NCBI RefSeq assembly: GCF_015594925.2
Contig: NZ_CP087591.1
Coordinates: 62,001 to 126,000 of the forward strand
Source: Vibrio sp. VB16
GTDB lineage: Bacteria > Pseudomonadota > Gammaproteobacteria > Enterobacterales > Vibrionaceae
Reading direction: 5' to 3'
DNA: 64,000 nt
Positions 31,402-45,500 of this stretch are shown piece by piece. The position numbers and the translations under genes were made by a program. The notes under the pieces were generated by a model that saw nothing but the letters and a program-made list of their open reading frames with translations, had not been told where the DNA came from and made no database searches. Within the stretch, counting starts at the first letter, position 1, and the number at the start of each line of letters is the position of its first letter.

Positions 31402-33297
31402 CTACCCCCACCAAGTCCAGATCCGTAAACGAAGCCACTCTAGCATTTCACGCGTCCATATTTCGAACAACAATCTATCGTCTATGACAATCTTACCAAT
31501 CCCTGCCATGCCTGGTTGCAGCAAAGCGATACCAGAAGAGGTACCGTTAATAGCGACATTTTCTTTTAACACACCTTCGATAACAAAATAGGTTGCACCA
31601 TCTAATGTCTCAGTGAGCGGGGTTATTTTACTCAACTCAAATTCAAAAGAGCTTTCTGGTAAAGCCGACAGATATAAGTTCCCAGTTTGATGCAGGTGTA
31701 TATCTGCGATACGACTCTCTTTAACCAACATACGTATACGATAGCTATCGACAGGCGCAACCTCCAAAAGGCTCTCACCTTTTGACACCGCACTACCAAG
31801 CCGTTGGCTAAGATCGCCACTCACGACTAACCCGTCAAAAGGCGCGGTTATGTCTCCCCTCTCTAATTGGCTATTAACCAGTTCTAGTTGAGCTTGAACT
31901 TGGTCAGACTGTGCATTTATTATATTGATTTTCGCTCTATCCCTTACCGAAAGCGCTTCCTGATATTGTCTGTTGAGTTTGCTCTTTTCACTTAGCCATT
32001 TAAGTCTTTCTAAGCGCAAGTCTTTGTCATCCATTGATACTAACTGTTGCCCTGCTTTAACAAGGTCACCCGCTCTAACAAATGCATCTTTTATGTAGCC
32101 ATCGTAAGGTGTCACAATCGCCCGCTGTGTCGCACTTTCTATTCGTGCATCGGCTGAGAGTCGATACGTTCCCACCGCGGTATATAAAAAAACACCCAAG
32201 CCGATCACTGAGATAACAAACAACTTCCTACCAAGATACCCAGCACCAAGTAATCGGCCGAGTTGCTTGGCACTGCTATCGGCTATCTTGCGTAGCAACC
32301 ACCTATCATTAAGTCGTTTATCCTCAAGAGCGGGTATAACCATACTTGCGATGCTCTGGCATAAATCAGCCTGCACGCTAGACCAAGGAACATCAGGATT
32401 ACCTTCTAAAACTAATGCGCCTTTAATCTCTCCACCAGCGTAGACAGGTATTGACATAACACACGCATCGCCCTGTTGTTCTGATAGTTTACTGTGTGCT
32501 AACACCACCTCTTTCGAGAACGGAAGAGGTGGTACTTGCCCATCTGGAATGTTGTTTTGAGGAAATCGGATGCACTGTCCCTGATCAACACACTCATCCA
32601 TGGTCTGTTCTATTGTGCGCACTAGGTTCATTCGTTTACCAAACTGCGCACTGTGAGAGAGGTGTTTCAATCGAGAACGATGATTCTTATATTCCCCTAA
32701 ACTCACTCGGTCACAGTTAAACAGCACCGCGAGTTCCGTCACTAGCCTTACCGCTGCACTCGAGTAATTTGGTTCTGCAAGAACGCGAGCCAATATATCG
32801 ACACGTTCAGCAATACCAGATTGATGTTCTTTTTCAATCTGAAGGCGTCTTTGATATTCAACAACTTCTAACCCAGCACTACTCCACTGCACTGCCGTTA
32901 AAACCTTTTGTAACTCTGTTTGGCTTTTAACTTCAACAGCCATAGCAATGAGCGCAATGAGTTCGCTATCTTCGTCTCTAAGGGGATAAATCAACGCAAA
33001 CATTTCACCGTGATCGGACGCGTTTAGCGTTGCCACCTGAGGCTGTTGGCTGGAGGTTTGCTCATCGGCTAAGGCAACAAGGGACTCAAAGTAAGGAGAT
33101 TGAGTGTGCAGCGTGCCGACTGTAACCAACACGCCATCAATAGGGACGATGACCAACGCAGATTTTAGTCCATCTAACACGCTGTGGTGGTTAGAAAGCC
33201 ACTGTTGGTAATATTCGTCTTCAACTATGCTGAATTGGTCATTCAGCAGCTCGGAAAATGCCGGCCGAGATTCAGCCGTACCGACCTGTTCTCTCAT
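31402..33297 (-). CDS. GAF-containing inner-membrane HlyD adaptor
   Basis: 631 residues. The N-terminal 340 residues are cytoplasmic and look like one or two GAF-type sensor domains (about 30-145 and 165-325, for example ELAVLFNCDRVSLGEY and ACVMSIPVYAGGEIKGALVLEG). A membrane helix spans about 357-376 (RKLFVISVIGLGVFLYTAVG). The periplasmic HlyD part contains a lipoyl half (VTPYDGYIKDAFVRAGDLVK), a helical hairpin and the second half ITAPFDGLVVSGDLSQRLGS, then a barrel. The sensor-plus-adaptor layout suggests that secretion is gated by a small ligand. First of four tightly spaced genes, 271 bases after the giant gene. Confidence 0.86.
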   Translation of the reverse strand: MREQVGTAESRPAFSELLNDQFSIVEDEYYQQWLSNHHSVLDGLKSALVIVPIDGVLVTVGTLHTQSPYFESLVALADEQTSSQQPQVATLNASDHGEMFALIYPLRDEDSELIALIAMAVEVKSQTELQKVLTAVQWSSAGLEVVEYQRRLQIEKEHQSGIAERVDILARVLAEPNYSSAAVRLVTELAVLFNCDRVSLGEYKNHRSRLKHLSHSAQFGKRMNLVRTIEQTMDECVDQGQCIRFPQNNIPDGQVPPLPFSKEVVLAHSKLSEQQGDACVMSIPVYAGGEIKGALVLEGNPDVPWSSVQADLCQSIASMVIPALEDKRLNDRWLLRKIADSSAKQLGRLLGAGYLGRKLFVISVIGLGVFLYTAVGTYRLSADARIESATQRAIVTPYDGYIKDAFVRAGDLVKAGQQLVSMDDKDLRLERLKWLSEKSKLNRQYQEALSVRDRAKINIINAQSDQVQAQLELVNSQLERGDITAPFDGLVVSGDLSQRLGSAVSKGESLLEVAPVDSYRIRMLVKESRIADIHLHQTGNLYLSALPESSFEFELSKITPLTETLDGATYFVIEGVLKENVAINGTSSGIALLQPGMAGIGKIVIDDRLLFEIWTREMLEWLRLRIWTWWG

Positions 33298-33442
33298 ATT
33301 TATTTATTATCCTTAACATTGTAAATACGACTGTTGTCTAGTAGATAAATGTCAATATCATTTCATCTTATCTACTTTTGACTAATTGATTGTTTTATCT
33401 GTTTTTTCTAACCGTGGTTATAACTCTGTACTTGACCTAAAG

Positions 33443-33490
33443 CATAGTGCCTACCGCTCATTCTTTCCAGTTTGAGGGGTAGGCACTATG
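33443..33490 (-). repeat. 13-bp-stem hairpin between giant gene and adaptor genes
   Basis: CATAGTGCCTACC (33443-33455) pairs perfectly with GGTAGGCACTATG (33478-33490) around a 22-base loop. No T-run follows on the minus strand. Likely an mRNA stabiliser or partial terminator. Confidence 0.65.
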
Positions 33491-33507
33491 TAAATACAAT
33501 AACCAAG

Positions 33508-33541
33508 CTGTATCCATGCCTTATCAGTGCTGTGGATACAG
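33508..33541 (-). repeat. Second hairpin downstream of giant gene
   Basis: CTGTATCCA (33508-33516) pairs with TGGATACAG (33533-33541). It lies between the first hairpin at the stop codon and the 13-bp-stem hairpin. Confidence 0.6.
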
Positions 33542-33547
33542 TAGAGC

Positions 33548-33570
33548 AAGCATCTTACAAAATGATGCTT
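33548..33570 (-). repeat. Hairpin overlapping the giant-gene stop codon
   Basis: AAGCATC (33548-33554) pairs with GATGCTT (33564-33570), embracing the last bases of the gene and its TAA. First of three hairpins in the 3' region. Confidence 0.55.
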
Positions 33571-36500
33571 ACGCGACTTTCTGTTTATTACGTCCTTTCG
33601 TCTTACTAGAGGTGTCCTTCATTACCGTCCACCCCCCGACTGCCGCTAATGCCGCGTGAACATCGATGTTGGTTGAGTCAGCCAGCAATGATTCTCCACC
33701 CGTTGTTGGCTCAGTTTGAACGTCATCCGTTTGCGCCTCTTCTGGATTCACTTGTTCAGCTGTCGGTGCGCAAGTGCCGTCTTCTGCTTTCACTTCACAC
33801 TCTTCTTGTTCAACTTCTTGCTCGTCAGGTACGACTTCACCAGCTTCTGCACCGACAACACCCTCTACCGGTGCTGTTTCAGATGCACCTTCTTCACCCT
33901 CAACTTGATCGGGGGTTTGTTCTGGTGTACCAGCAGCGGTTGGCTCAGTGGGGATAACAAAGTCTGCCCCTTCACCACCACCTGAGCTTGTTGCTTGTAG
34001 TGCCGCTTCTAGCCCCGAAACTGCGGTCTGAGCACTATCAGTAAAGACCGTTGTTAATGCGGTACGACTTCTTGCGGCTTGACCAAGGTTAGATTCTGCA
34101 AACACCTGTTTCGCGTAGCCACTAAATAAACTCGTTTGAAGTTGACGTATCAAATCAAGCTTGCCTTGTGCTAACGAGATAATAAACGTTGCGGCTTGAT
34201 CTGTATTATTAGAATCAAAAGTGAATCGACCATACTCGCCCACCAATACATCTTCTCTAAAGTTAGCAAAGAATAAATCACTACCGTAATGCCCCTGCAT
34301 TCGGTCGAAGCCGGCGCCACCTAAAAGGGTATCATCGCCCCCAAGAAACAGGTCGATAGCTTCAAGTACTATGGTGCCCGGGTTACGGGTTACTTTCGTC
34401 CCATCACCACCGATTAAGTCATTGCCTGCTTGGCCGTCTAATCTATCCGCGCCATATCCACCAAAGATAATATCTCTATCTGAACCGCCAATAACGTTAT
34501 CGTCTCCGCCTATCGAGGTGTTTCCGGTTAAGGCAACCAGATAGCGACCCGCCGAATCGTTTTCGATTCGTCCATCGTCACCAATAATGATGGTTTCACC
34601 AGAACGATTGGTCACCGTATCATTGCCAACACCCGCGATGGCTTGGTCGCTGCCGTTGCCAAGTGAAATAACATCGTCGCCACCTGTTGCATTGGTGGTA
34701 TCGGTACTAAACAGTACAGACCGCACGCCGTTAATCAAGGTTATCTGGCCATTGTCGCCGATAACACTATCGTCGCCGTCGTTACCCTGTACATTGTCAC
34801 TACCATACCCTGCCAAAATAATGTCATTGTCCTGATTACCTTGAATACTATCTCCAGAACCAATATTTTTGTTGGTTGTAAAGACTTGAACCGCTTTACC
34901 ATTCGTGATGTCTACCTGACCAAGGTCACCAAGAATAATGTCTTTATCAGATCCAGTGATATTATTACCAAATGTCGAGTTACCACCGTATAAACGGTCG
35001 CTAGCCACACCACCAAAGATAATGTCATCACCGCGGTTACCACGGACGATGTCTTCTCCACCTAATACTCGGTCGCTGTTGGTCATTCTGACGACAGAAT
35101 TTATATCAGTATTCAAGATTCGATTGGTGCCCGTAAACTGTAAAATTATTCCTTTGTCACCAAAGATAATGTCATTGTCACTGCCACCATCTATTGTGTC
35201 GTTACCCACAAGAAGTGAGTCAGAGGTATCAAGATTATCGTTAGCACTATCGGCATCTAGCACCACTTCCAGTACTTGAGTCGACAAGTCTAGACGTGTA
35301 CTTGTATCAAAGTTGAACCCTGCGTCACCGTAAATATGGTCATCGCCGGCTAAACCGAAGATGTCATCATTGCCTGAACCACCCGCAATATGGTCACCAA
35401 AATTACTACCCGTCAGTGAATCGTCACCTAGGCCACCATAAATAACAACAGAACCTCCAGCGCCTGAGGCATCAATCGTGTCGTTGCCAGCGACTTTATA
35501 TTCACGACCGTTAGCGGTTTTCGCCAATGAGGTCGCGTTGTAGGTGGAACCGTCTTGAACAGAGTCACCCAGTAGTATGAGAGCACCTTCGCTATCACTT
35601 CCGGTGACACTCATGGTGTCATCACCACCGCCACCATGGATGAGGGTAATAGCCCCTTCTGCGGTATTCGAAACGGTGATGTCATCATTACCCGAACCGA
35701 GGAGCAACTCGACCACTTCTATATCGTGGTACTCAATACCGTTACCAGCAGTCATTCCTAAACCTGTAATCGTGGTATCGGATAACAGACCAATATCGTT
35801 TTCTACGCTGCCGTCGTTAAAGACATTAAGCGTATCGGTCATTTCATTTTCATTTAGGGTGATATCAATGATTGGCAAAGGACCATCGAGTTCCGTTGGC
35901 AAAATCACTGCTGTCGTAAGGGTCCGAGCTTTTCCTTCTGGGACCCCACCCTCAATGATCAATTTTCCACGAATGTTATTAAGCGTATGCGGTTGAAGCG
36001 TCGCTTTCTGTACGGGTTGGTTACTGTCATCTTGGTAGTCTGGGTTAACCGACAATTCAATAACAATCGCTTTATTCCAATCGCCATCATTGATACCAAA
36101 TGTGACGGTATTATCTGTCGCATTAAATCGTGTGTCACTGCTACTAAATAGTGTTTGACCATCATTTAGTAAGCTAACGGTAACGGGCGCCGTTGGCTTT
36201 TTACTCAACACCAGTGAATAATCATCCTGCGCTGTTTGGCTCACTAGGGTCGTACCATTGCTTGGCGTAACGATGACGGAACCCGTGTCGTTATCGAGAA
36301 CAAATAGATCCATTTCTGTATCGGCCACAGCGTCATAATCCGTACCTATCTGATTACTGGTTCCACTTAAGACGACACTGGCTTGGTACACGTTTTCTAC
36401 ATCACTATCATCGGTAGCGACAACAGTAAACTCTATCGCCTTATCCCAGTTAGCTTGCGTAAATACAAGCGCGGGCCCTGTAATGGTTAATTGACTCGTT

Positions 36501-39500
36501 CCATCGGTAGGCACCAGCTCGTTGACATTAATCGTGACCTCCTCACCCAGTTCAGGCATGGTTGCAAGGCGAACGTCGAATGTCTGCTCTTTACCACCTT
36601 CAGCCAAGGTTGTGGAGCCGTTTTTGGTTAAAATAATGTCCGCTTGATCATTGTCATTAACGGTCAGTTCGACGTTGTTGATATCAAGGCCGTCAAACGC
36701 CGGATTATCACTTCTTATACTGTGATTAATAACATATTGACGCTGACCTTCCGCTCCAGTGTCATCTATCGCTTTTACAAAAATTGGTGTATTTGAATCC
36801 CAATTAGCACCCTGAGTGTAGGTAAGCACAAGTGACTCATAAAAGTCCACGTTGTTGGTTGAAACCAAGATACTTGCAGCTTCATTTGCCGTTTTCTCTT
36901 CATCACTGCTAGACGATCTTGCCGCAGAGACTGTGATATAGGCAACCGTACCCGCCAAGACATCGGCGCTCGGAATACCAATCCCGATGTCATAGCTACG
37001 ATCGGTCAAACTACCTTCTTCTAGCAACATAGCGCCGCCAGTATCAATCGTTACGGCACCATTACTTTGGCTCGCCACATTAAGGGACACACCATTGACG
37101 AAGACATCATTGTAAGCATCATCATCACTCTCGACACTGTGGTTGATAAAGCTGCTGCGACCTTCTACAGAGTACGAGACAATAGGGTTCACTACATCAC
37201 TGGCGACGTTAAAGGTATCTGCACCCAATCCACCAATGATCGTGGTTTCCACTTTGTTGCTGGTGCTCAATATATAGAAGGTGTCATTTCCTTCTAGTCC
37301 ATCCACCTCAGCAAGTTCAACCCCTTGGAACCCAACATTTAGCCCAGCGCCAAAGATACCGTCTTTGGTGATCATAAAGCTATCGTCCGCTTCTGTACCA
37401 AGAACAATGACAGAATCCGTACCGGCACCACCATCAATTTTCAGTGCGGAATTAATACTGTATTCGATCGTATCGGCACCATCACCACCAAACAATTCTA
37501 CGTCAACACTGTTATTGCTTAGGCCGCTATCTTTAATCAAGAATGCTCTAACAATAAAGCTGTCATCGCCATCTTCACCATATAGCTTAGTGATGGCTTT
37601 GTTCGAGTAAACTTTGATGTTGTCGTGACCATCACCACCGTAGATAACCATTGGTAAGCTATTACCACGGCTCAAGAAGCCTAAGGTTGTTTCGACCGTT
37701 TCAATTTCATCGCCGGCGGCTACTGCGCCGAGTGACGATTGACGGTCAATACCAAATAACTGGCCAATCTGGAAGTTGTCTGCGCCTGCACCACCATCTA
37801 ATGTGGTGATAGAGCTCGTGTCATCACTGATGAAACTATCCGCACCTTGATGGCCATTTATGGTCAAACGAGCATTGATATTTCTGTCGTAATTTACACG
37901 CTCTACTGTATTTCCATAACTACCATTACCGTCGCTGTGCATCGCAGCAACGAAGTTGGCACGCAGCAAGAACGTATCCTCCGCTGAGGTACCGTTGATC
38001 GTCAATGTGTCCGCACCAGACGCTTCGCTACCAGAATCTTCTACATCAATGATGTAGCCAGCATCTGCACCTGTACGGTTAATGGTGTAACTATCGGTTC
38101 CACTTTCGCCATCCAATAGCAACTTATCGCTACGTGTGTGCAACTCATTTACAATCAGAGTATCGTTGTCGTTGCCGCCTTTCACTGTGACATCGCCGTC
38201 GATCTGAATAACATCTATTAATATTCTATCTTCGCCGTCATCACCATTAATACCAACGGTTTGTGCTAAAACGGTTCCGATAAGCGATATTTCATCATCT
38301 TGCGCGCCAGCGTTAATAACGATGAGTTGCGCTTGTAGTGTCCCTGCAAGCTCAATTTTATCTGCACCGTCGTCCGTATCAACCTCGATTGTCTCGGACA
38401 TCAGTGTTCCCGTAACCGTAATTTGATCATCGTCGTCATTGCCATTAATGGTAATGCTATTACCCGAGACAATCAGACCTCGAACATCAACGACGGCACC
38501 CATGCTGTCACTGTTACCGGTGTCTCCACTATCAACCTGAATAGCAACATCTAGAGCGGCATCAAGTCGCGCGTCGCTATTTAGCAAGAATCCATCACCT
38601 GAGTTGACGTTGATGCTGCCTTGGGTAGACGTCAGTGTAATGCCGCTGTTGACCACAATATTATCATCAGCTGAATTATCGGTTGAGGTAAGACCAATAT
38701 CCCCTTTGGCAAGGATATTTTCTATTATGGTCAATGGACTACGCGTAATCAGCGTTACGCTCCCCCCTGCCAATAGGCCTTGGTCTAGACCGGCTACAAC
38801 ACCCCCAACGCCTAATGCTCCAGTGTTGGTCACATAGGTGCTACCCGCTGTTGATTGGCCTTGGATATTACCTACTTTGGTGGAAAGCGCTTTGCTCGCT
38901 GAACCAATGTCTTGTGATGCAAATAAGAACGTCTTGCCTGAAATGACATTGTCTCCCGACAAGCTGTCATTCAAAATACGTCCGCTCGGGGCGGCAATAA
39001 ATGCTATCGCCGTACTGCCTGTTGAAACCTGATTAAGATACAGGTCACCGACGGCTTCAATCACATGGCTATTTTTAGCGCTCGATATGGTTAGGTTTTG
39101 ACCCGCCTGCGACCCCGTATCCAGTTCAATATCTGCGGCTATCGCTCCAACAGTATCGAAACGAGAGATAAGGTTAATACTCGCGCCAACAATATCCGCT
39201 ACTTCACCGGAAGCAATGCTGTCCGCTACGGCATCTAAAATCCCCATATGCGCTTGCAGATCAACATTACCGGACGTTGATTCAATATGGTCAACGTTCA
39301 TAGCAAGTTCGGTTTCATTTAGTCCTATGTTATTTAGTGCATTGGCCGTAATCGTACCGCCTGTTAAGTTGATGTCGAGGTAGTTACCTGCTTCACCAAT
39401 GCTGCCCGCCATTGCGGTCAGAACGATGCTGTTCGCTCGTATATTTTCATAAGGGTGATCAAAATCATCGACGATTGAACCGCTATTGGCTAGAAGGTCA

Positions 39501-42500
39501 ACCCCCCCTTCTCTCGCATAAATGGTGGCAACATTGATATCTGAATTTATCTCGGTGACAAAAATAGCGACCCTAGCACGGGCCGTGAACGAGGCATCGG
39601 CTCCTGTATCAATGGTAAATCGATCAGCACTTGAACCAATAGCGCCTTGACCTGCTTCAAGGATCAAACTAGACGAAGCGGAAACCGCTGCGGCTGACCC
39701 TGAGGAATCAACAAGAGACGCCTTACTCTTGATCCGTACATTATCACCGGAGGCATGCTCAACATTTAACGTTTGGTTTGAACCTAGGTACAGGTTACCC
39801 ACAGCCGAAACATTCACGGTTCCGTAAGCAAGAACATCGACATCTTCACGTTGGTCAATAATGACCTTGTCAAGTTGAGCAGTACGATAAACAGAGCCGC
39901 TAATAATCGATGCACCAACGGCAACGTCGCTTGATACCTTCTTAAGGTCTATCACTCGACCCGCAATGCGTTGGATTTGATAGAACTTTCCATTCGTTTC
40001 AACAAACCCTTGTTCTATAAGACCTACATTTTCCCAGTTTTGATTATTGGTATTAATAAGGGTGGTAAACAGTGGGCTACCACTGATTGCCGCTACATTC
40101 ATATTCACCGATACTTCAACGTTTAACTCTGTTGTCGTTAGCGTTAATTTGTTCGCCGTTACCGAGGCTATTTCATAGAAACTACCTTCATCATTCGCAG
40201 CCGCACTATCACCGGCGATGCGAATCTGCATTCCAGCAACAAAACCGTCCGCTACCCAACTACCACTGCTGCGAACCAAAGCATCACCCGTTGCTTCATC
40301 CATAACGTTGACGACAATATCAACACGTTCTTGGAAAACAAAGTAGACGTCATTTCGTTCCGCTGCGGCCAATTGCACCCGTTCTTCATCCGTGTAATCA
40401 CCATCAAGTATTATCTCAACACTGCCTTCTGCTGAACCGATATTTTCAGAGGTCACTATGGTGATTTTACCCGCTGCGTTTATGTTTTCATCTTCGATAG
40501 TGGCTTGCGTATCTGTGATCGGTTTTAGCAAACTACCGCTGATAAGATTAAGCAACTCGTCTTCTGTCCAAACATGCACGCTGCCGGTTAGATCTGCAAT
40601 TTCTTGCGGTGAAAGGACATAAGAATAGTCTGGGTCGAATGCCGCCCCACCGTAGGTCGCGTGTAAAGAATGATATTCCGCATTTCGTTTATTATTTAGC
40701 GTTTGAATCGCATCATCAACAAAAGTCTCTAACGCCGCACCGCTCTTGCCTTGGTCTTCACCAAGTTGACGGTAATAATCACTATAATAGGCCGTTTCAC
40801 CTGCGGAGATGGTCGCATTCACAGTAGAGTCGTAGACCCCGTCAGATTGCGTATTTACGACATCCCAGTACGCTTTGTATTCACGTTCTCGAGCAGAAGA
40901 ATAGGCATCAATAACATTGTCGATTTTTTTCTGAGCAGCATCACTACCACCAATCAAACCCAAACTCTCCCACACACCTGTACTCAGTTCTTTGTAGGTT
41001 CGTTCGTCACGGATAGCCGTTGTATTCGCATCAATCAATGAGCCGTGGGCAACGTTAACCGTCACATCACCGGCACCACTACTTATGGATTTCAAACGCA
41101 AATCACCATCCGTTTCACTAATGAATACATCGTTAACCGCCGTAATAGCAAGATAGTCTTTATTCGCAATACCGCCGTCTATATTTAAAGCGTGAGTTGC
41201 ACTACCAACATGCCCTTCTGAGTTGATATTGATAATGCCACCACGAACAACCGCACTGGTTCCGGCAGCGCCTTCTATGCCACCAACGGCCGACAAGAAC
41301 ACTTTACCGCCAGAGTCTCTTAAGATATCGCTGTTGGAAGCGGAAGTAATGTTGTTTACCACTAGTGGGCCATCAATTTCAGCGATGTTAATTAAGCCAC
41401 CGTTTGTACGTGCTGAAATACTTGCGTTCGACACGTTGGAAAGGTTCAGTAGTAATGCCGTCGATGCTGCGTCATAGCTGCCATCAACATTAACCACCGG
41501 AACGCCACCAATATCTCTCGCCTCAAGGATAATGGTTTTACCGCCAACGCTGCCTCTGCTGACATTGATAATGGATGCATTGGTATCGATTGTTGTCGTA
41601 CCCGTTTCATTACTGATACTGCCTTGAATGATGACATCGCCACCATTGTTTGAGGTTATGTTCACTTCCCCAACATCATTACCGGTAAATTTGATGTTAA
41701 GTCCATAATCTGCTTTCAGTGAATGGGTATAAACATCACGAACCTTCGACTCTTTTACAAATTTAGAGTAATACGTTTTCTTACCGTACCAAGTACTTGT
41801 CGTCCATTTCTTAACCAACGACACCTCTTCGCTTAACGTTATTTGCGAATAACCTGGAATATATTCGTCCGATGAAGAACCAGGTGCATATTCAAAATAA
41901 GCACCTTCACCACGTAACTGCGGCGTACCAATCTTCTCAGGTGTACCAGAGAATGAAACAGTAGCGGGATCCGCAGCAAACGCATCAATACCCAACCATG
42001 AAGAGGTACCTTTCGTCGTATATATACGCTCAAAGCTTTCTTGTCCCATCGCCCATGAATACCTCCACCCTTCTTTAGGTGTATAGGTCATGTCGTTGCT
42101 ACCCGCGGAGCTGCCACTTGCACTAATAATGCGAACGCCGTTTTCATCTTTTTTATAGATGGTCTCAAGAGGATTTGCGCTGGTGCCTTTTGCTTTATCT
42201 CTAATAATCAGCGTTCCTTCACCTCGTTGAGATGCATCCAAGCCCAATATTTTAATGCCTAACTCGGTCTCATTGGTCACGTTGATTGTTGCATACCCAC
42301 CGAGCAATTCTATCTTTGAATTACTATTGGTATTTAGGATGTGTCCTTCCAGTTTGATATAACCGCCGCTGACACGCATATCACCGACCACTATTTGGTC
42401 ATTACTCGCATCATAGAAAACCGAGAAATCTTCATTACCTGCGTCAAGTCTGATCAATCCCGTTCGGCCAGCCTCACGCCATCCATCCATCGTGTCCTGC

Positions 42501-45500
42501 ATTGCCGACGTAATAGTAAGGTCGAAGATCTCTTTACCACTTTGGATCTTGCCGTTGATATTGATGTATTCAGCGTCAATAGAAATATTATTCGCGTAAA
42601 TACTTGGTCCATCGATATCTCTATTTATCTGACCATCAATTACTGTACTGTTTGCCACCCCTAACCCATTGTTACCTATTGCATTATTCCACTTAGCATA
42701 TTCAGAACCATCCACAGAATAGGTAGAACCTGGAGGCAGACTAACCACTAATGTGCCTTTGGTCACCACGATCTGACTATCAACATCAATGTCGGCTTGA
42801 ATGGTGATATCACCACTGCCTAACACTGGTATACCACTTGGGGGGATCGCACCACTCAAGCTTTTAAGCGTAAGGCTTCCTGAACGGTTAGTGATTTCCC
42901 CAATGATAGAGATAGAAGGCCACACAAGAATTGGTGTATCGTTGCCAGGGAAACGAAGCGCCAACTCCGCTTTTGCTAGATCCAAATCGACATCGTTGAT
43001 GACACTGATTGTTGGCGTGAATACTGGGTCAGCACTTAAACGCTCACCGTTAAGGTACGAACCGCCATTTTCCTGAGGTATCGTGATCTTATTAATCACA
43101 AGTGATGCCGTCGTATGATTCAATATTGAAACAGAGGCATCGCTTGGTGTCGTTACTGTTCCTTGGTTGCTAAAAGAATCGGAACGAACATCAATCCGAC
43201 CGGCTTCCGCGTAAATATCATTTACAGTGATAATCGGCGTATTCACCTGATTTTGTACGAATACACCTGGCTTAACTTCTTCTAGCAAACCTTCGGCTAG
43301 AAGTAGCCCTTGTAAACGCGTTATCTCTGATTTGTAGAAGGCTTCAATATCGGTATCTGCTGCATTACCGTCATTGAAAATATTGAGTTGCTCTTCTGCA
43401 TCATCGAGGCTGTCAAACAATGAAGAACTCAGAGCAGAAATACTGCTGCTAAAAGTAACGCCATCTGAAGCTGAATAACCGTTGACGGAACCATCATCGT
43501 TAAGGGAATCAAATGTCACCCATTGTTCACGGCGTATACCGGTTTCCAAGGTACCGTAGTTTGTCACCACACCTGAAGCACCCGTTGTTACGTCACCGCC
43601 TAGATCCGCTGTGCCACCAAGCTCTGACGCCCAGTTTACCGTTTTGGTCTGAGCATCCATATTGGCAAAACCAAATCGCTCAGCATGCAGATTCATCTGC
43701 CTTGCGGTTTTTAAGTGCGCGCCATTATTAACCGTAATGGTATTATTTTGCAGTAGCGTTGCACCTGCGGTCGCGTCATCGACAGGAATCGCACTGTCTG
43801 CAAACGCGTCAATAAGCGCATGGATTTTATAAGCATCTCTATTAAAATCGGTATCGGTACCAACGGATACATTCATATTTCCGTACGCAGTAACCTTCGC
43901 ATTGTTCTCAAACACCACCTGATTGTCAGGGGTAATATTTGCAACCGATTTGGTTATCGTTACCGAAACAGCACCGCTTGAATCGGCTTCGACTGACGTC
44001 ACCACCGTACCTTTACCACGCGCTGAAATTTGAACATCACCACTGCTGGTAAGGGTCGCGTTGTTGCCAATACGTACCTTAGCCAATAGCTGATTATCTT
44101 TCACGATGACCGTTGCTCCAGTCGAAGCTAACGCACCGGAGGCATTAAGAATAACCTTGTCAGTGATATTAAGTACATTCAGAGCATTCAGTGAAATACC
44201 ATGAGTCTCGTCATCGCTTGTCGCATTAATAACGGCATTATTCGCCACATTTATAGCGGTCTCTATATCGAGAATCGTACGGCTATCTGCGCCTGCGGCA
44301 CTCGCTAGGCCAATCGCAAGGGCGTTGATATAACCGCCTTGATCTTTCTTGATTTGATTAAGCGCGACAATATTGATGTCTTTAGCGTTAATCAAAAGAT
44401 TATCACTGTGTCCGTTATCACCTAAGTTAACCATCACATCGGAAGTAATAAGGTGGTCAAGTTCCGCACCTGAGCCAGATAACAAACCACCCGACGCGGC
44501 GACAATCTTGGCATCAAAGCGTGCAACGTGTTCTGCTTTCGCGTCTAGGATACCTGTGCCACCTAACACGCCGAGCGTAATACTGGTTTCATCACTAACA
44601 TTAACCTTCGTATTGCTTGTGCTAATTGTTTTTGCTCCTACACCTGCACCCGCTAATACACCACCACTACCGGCTACCGCGTTTGCATAGTTATTTTCTG
44701 TCCCATATGCCGAAAGAAGTAAGTCATAACCGTTATATATCACATCATTAAAATCAACAGTGCTATTGATATAAGCCTCGAGATCGGCAATAACCACACC
44801 CGCAGCAATGAAGCCGGCAGCAATACCATACGCATCGGTTCTTTGCGTGGAATTTGCGATAGATTTGACCGAACCTGAACCATATACCGTAATTGTTGAG
44901 TCGGTAATGCCTGCGTTAACGTTGCCCACCACTCGGCTATCAACGATAACCCCGGCACCAGCAAAGCCAATACCTGCGGCAATGGAGGTTGCATAACCTT
45001 CCGCGTAAACATCGTCATTGGTTTGAGCGAGAACGGCAAAATTACCCATACTGGTTAAGGTAGAATTTCGAACATCACTATCGATACTGATATCCACATT
45101 ATTGTTAATCTCAGAAGCCGCGATAGACACTGCAATACTGATTGGAGCCAGACTCGCGGCCACCGAAGCAGCAACAGCCAATGCATCAATATCTGAAGCG
45201 CTGTAAGATTTAACGGTAATGCCTGAAGCTAGGATAGTCGCACTGTCTTCAATGTAACTATCTAAATCAGCATAGATGTTATTCGTTACACCAACCCCAG
45301 CACCTGACCCACTAATCCCAATGGCACCACCAGCTACCGCAACACTTGCCGCCACGAGGTTTGCTTTAATGGTCATTTGTGCACGGGAATCGACGTTTAA
45401 TGCGCCGCTAGAATACAATTGGCTATTGTCTATATAACTTGCTACCCGTAGGCGATCACCAGAAGAGCCTATATCGTTTTGGGCAATTGAAGCACCAATA

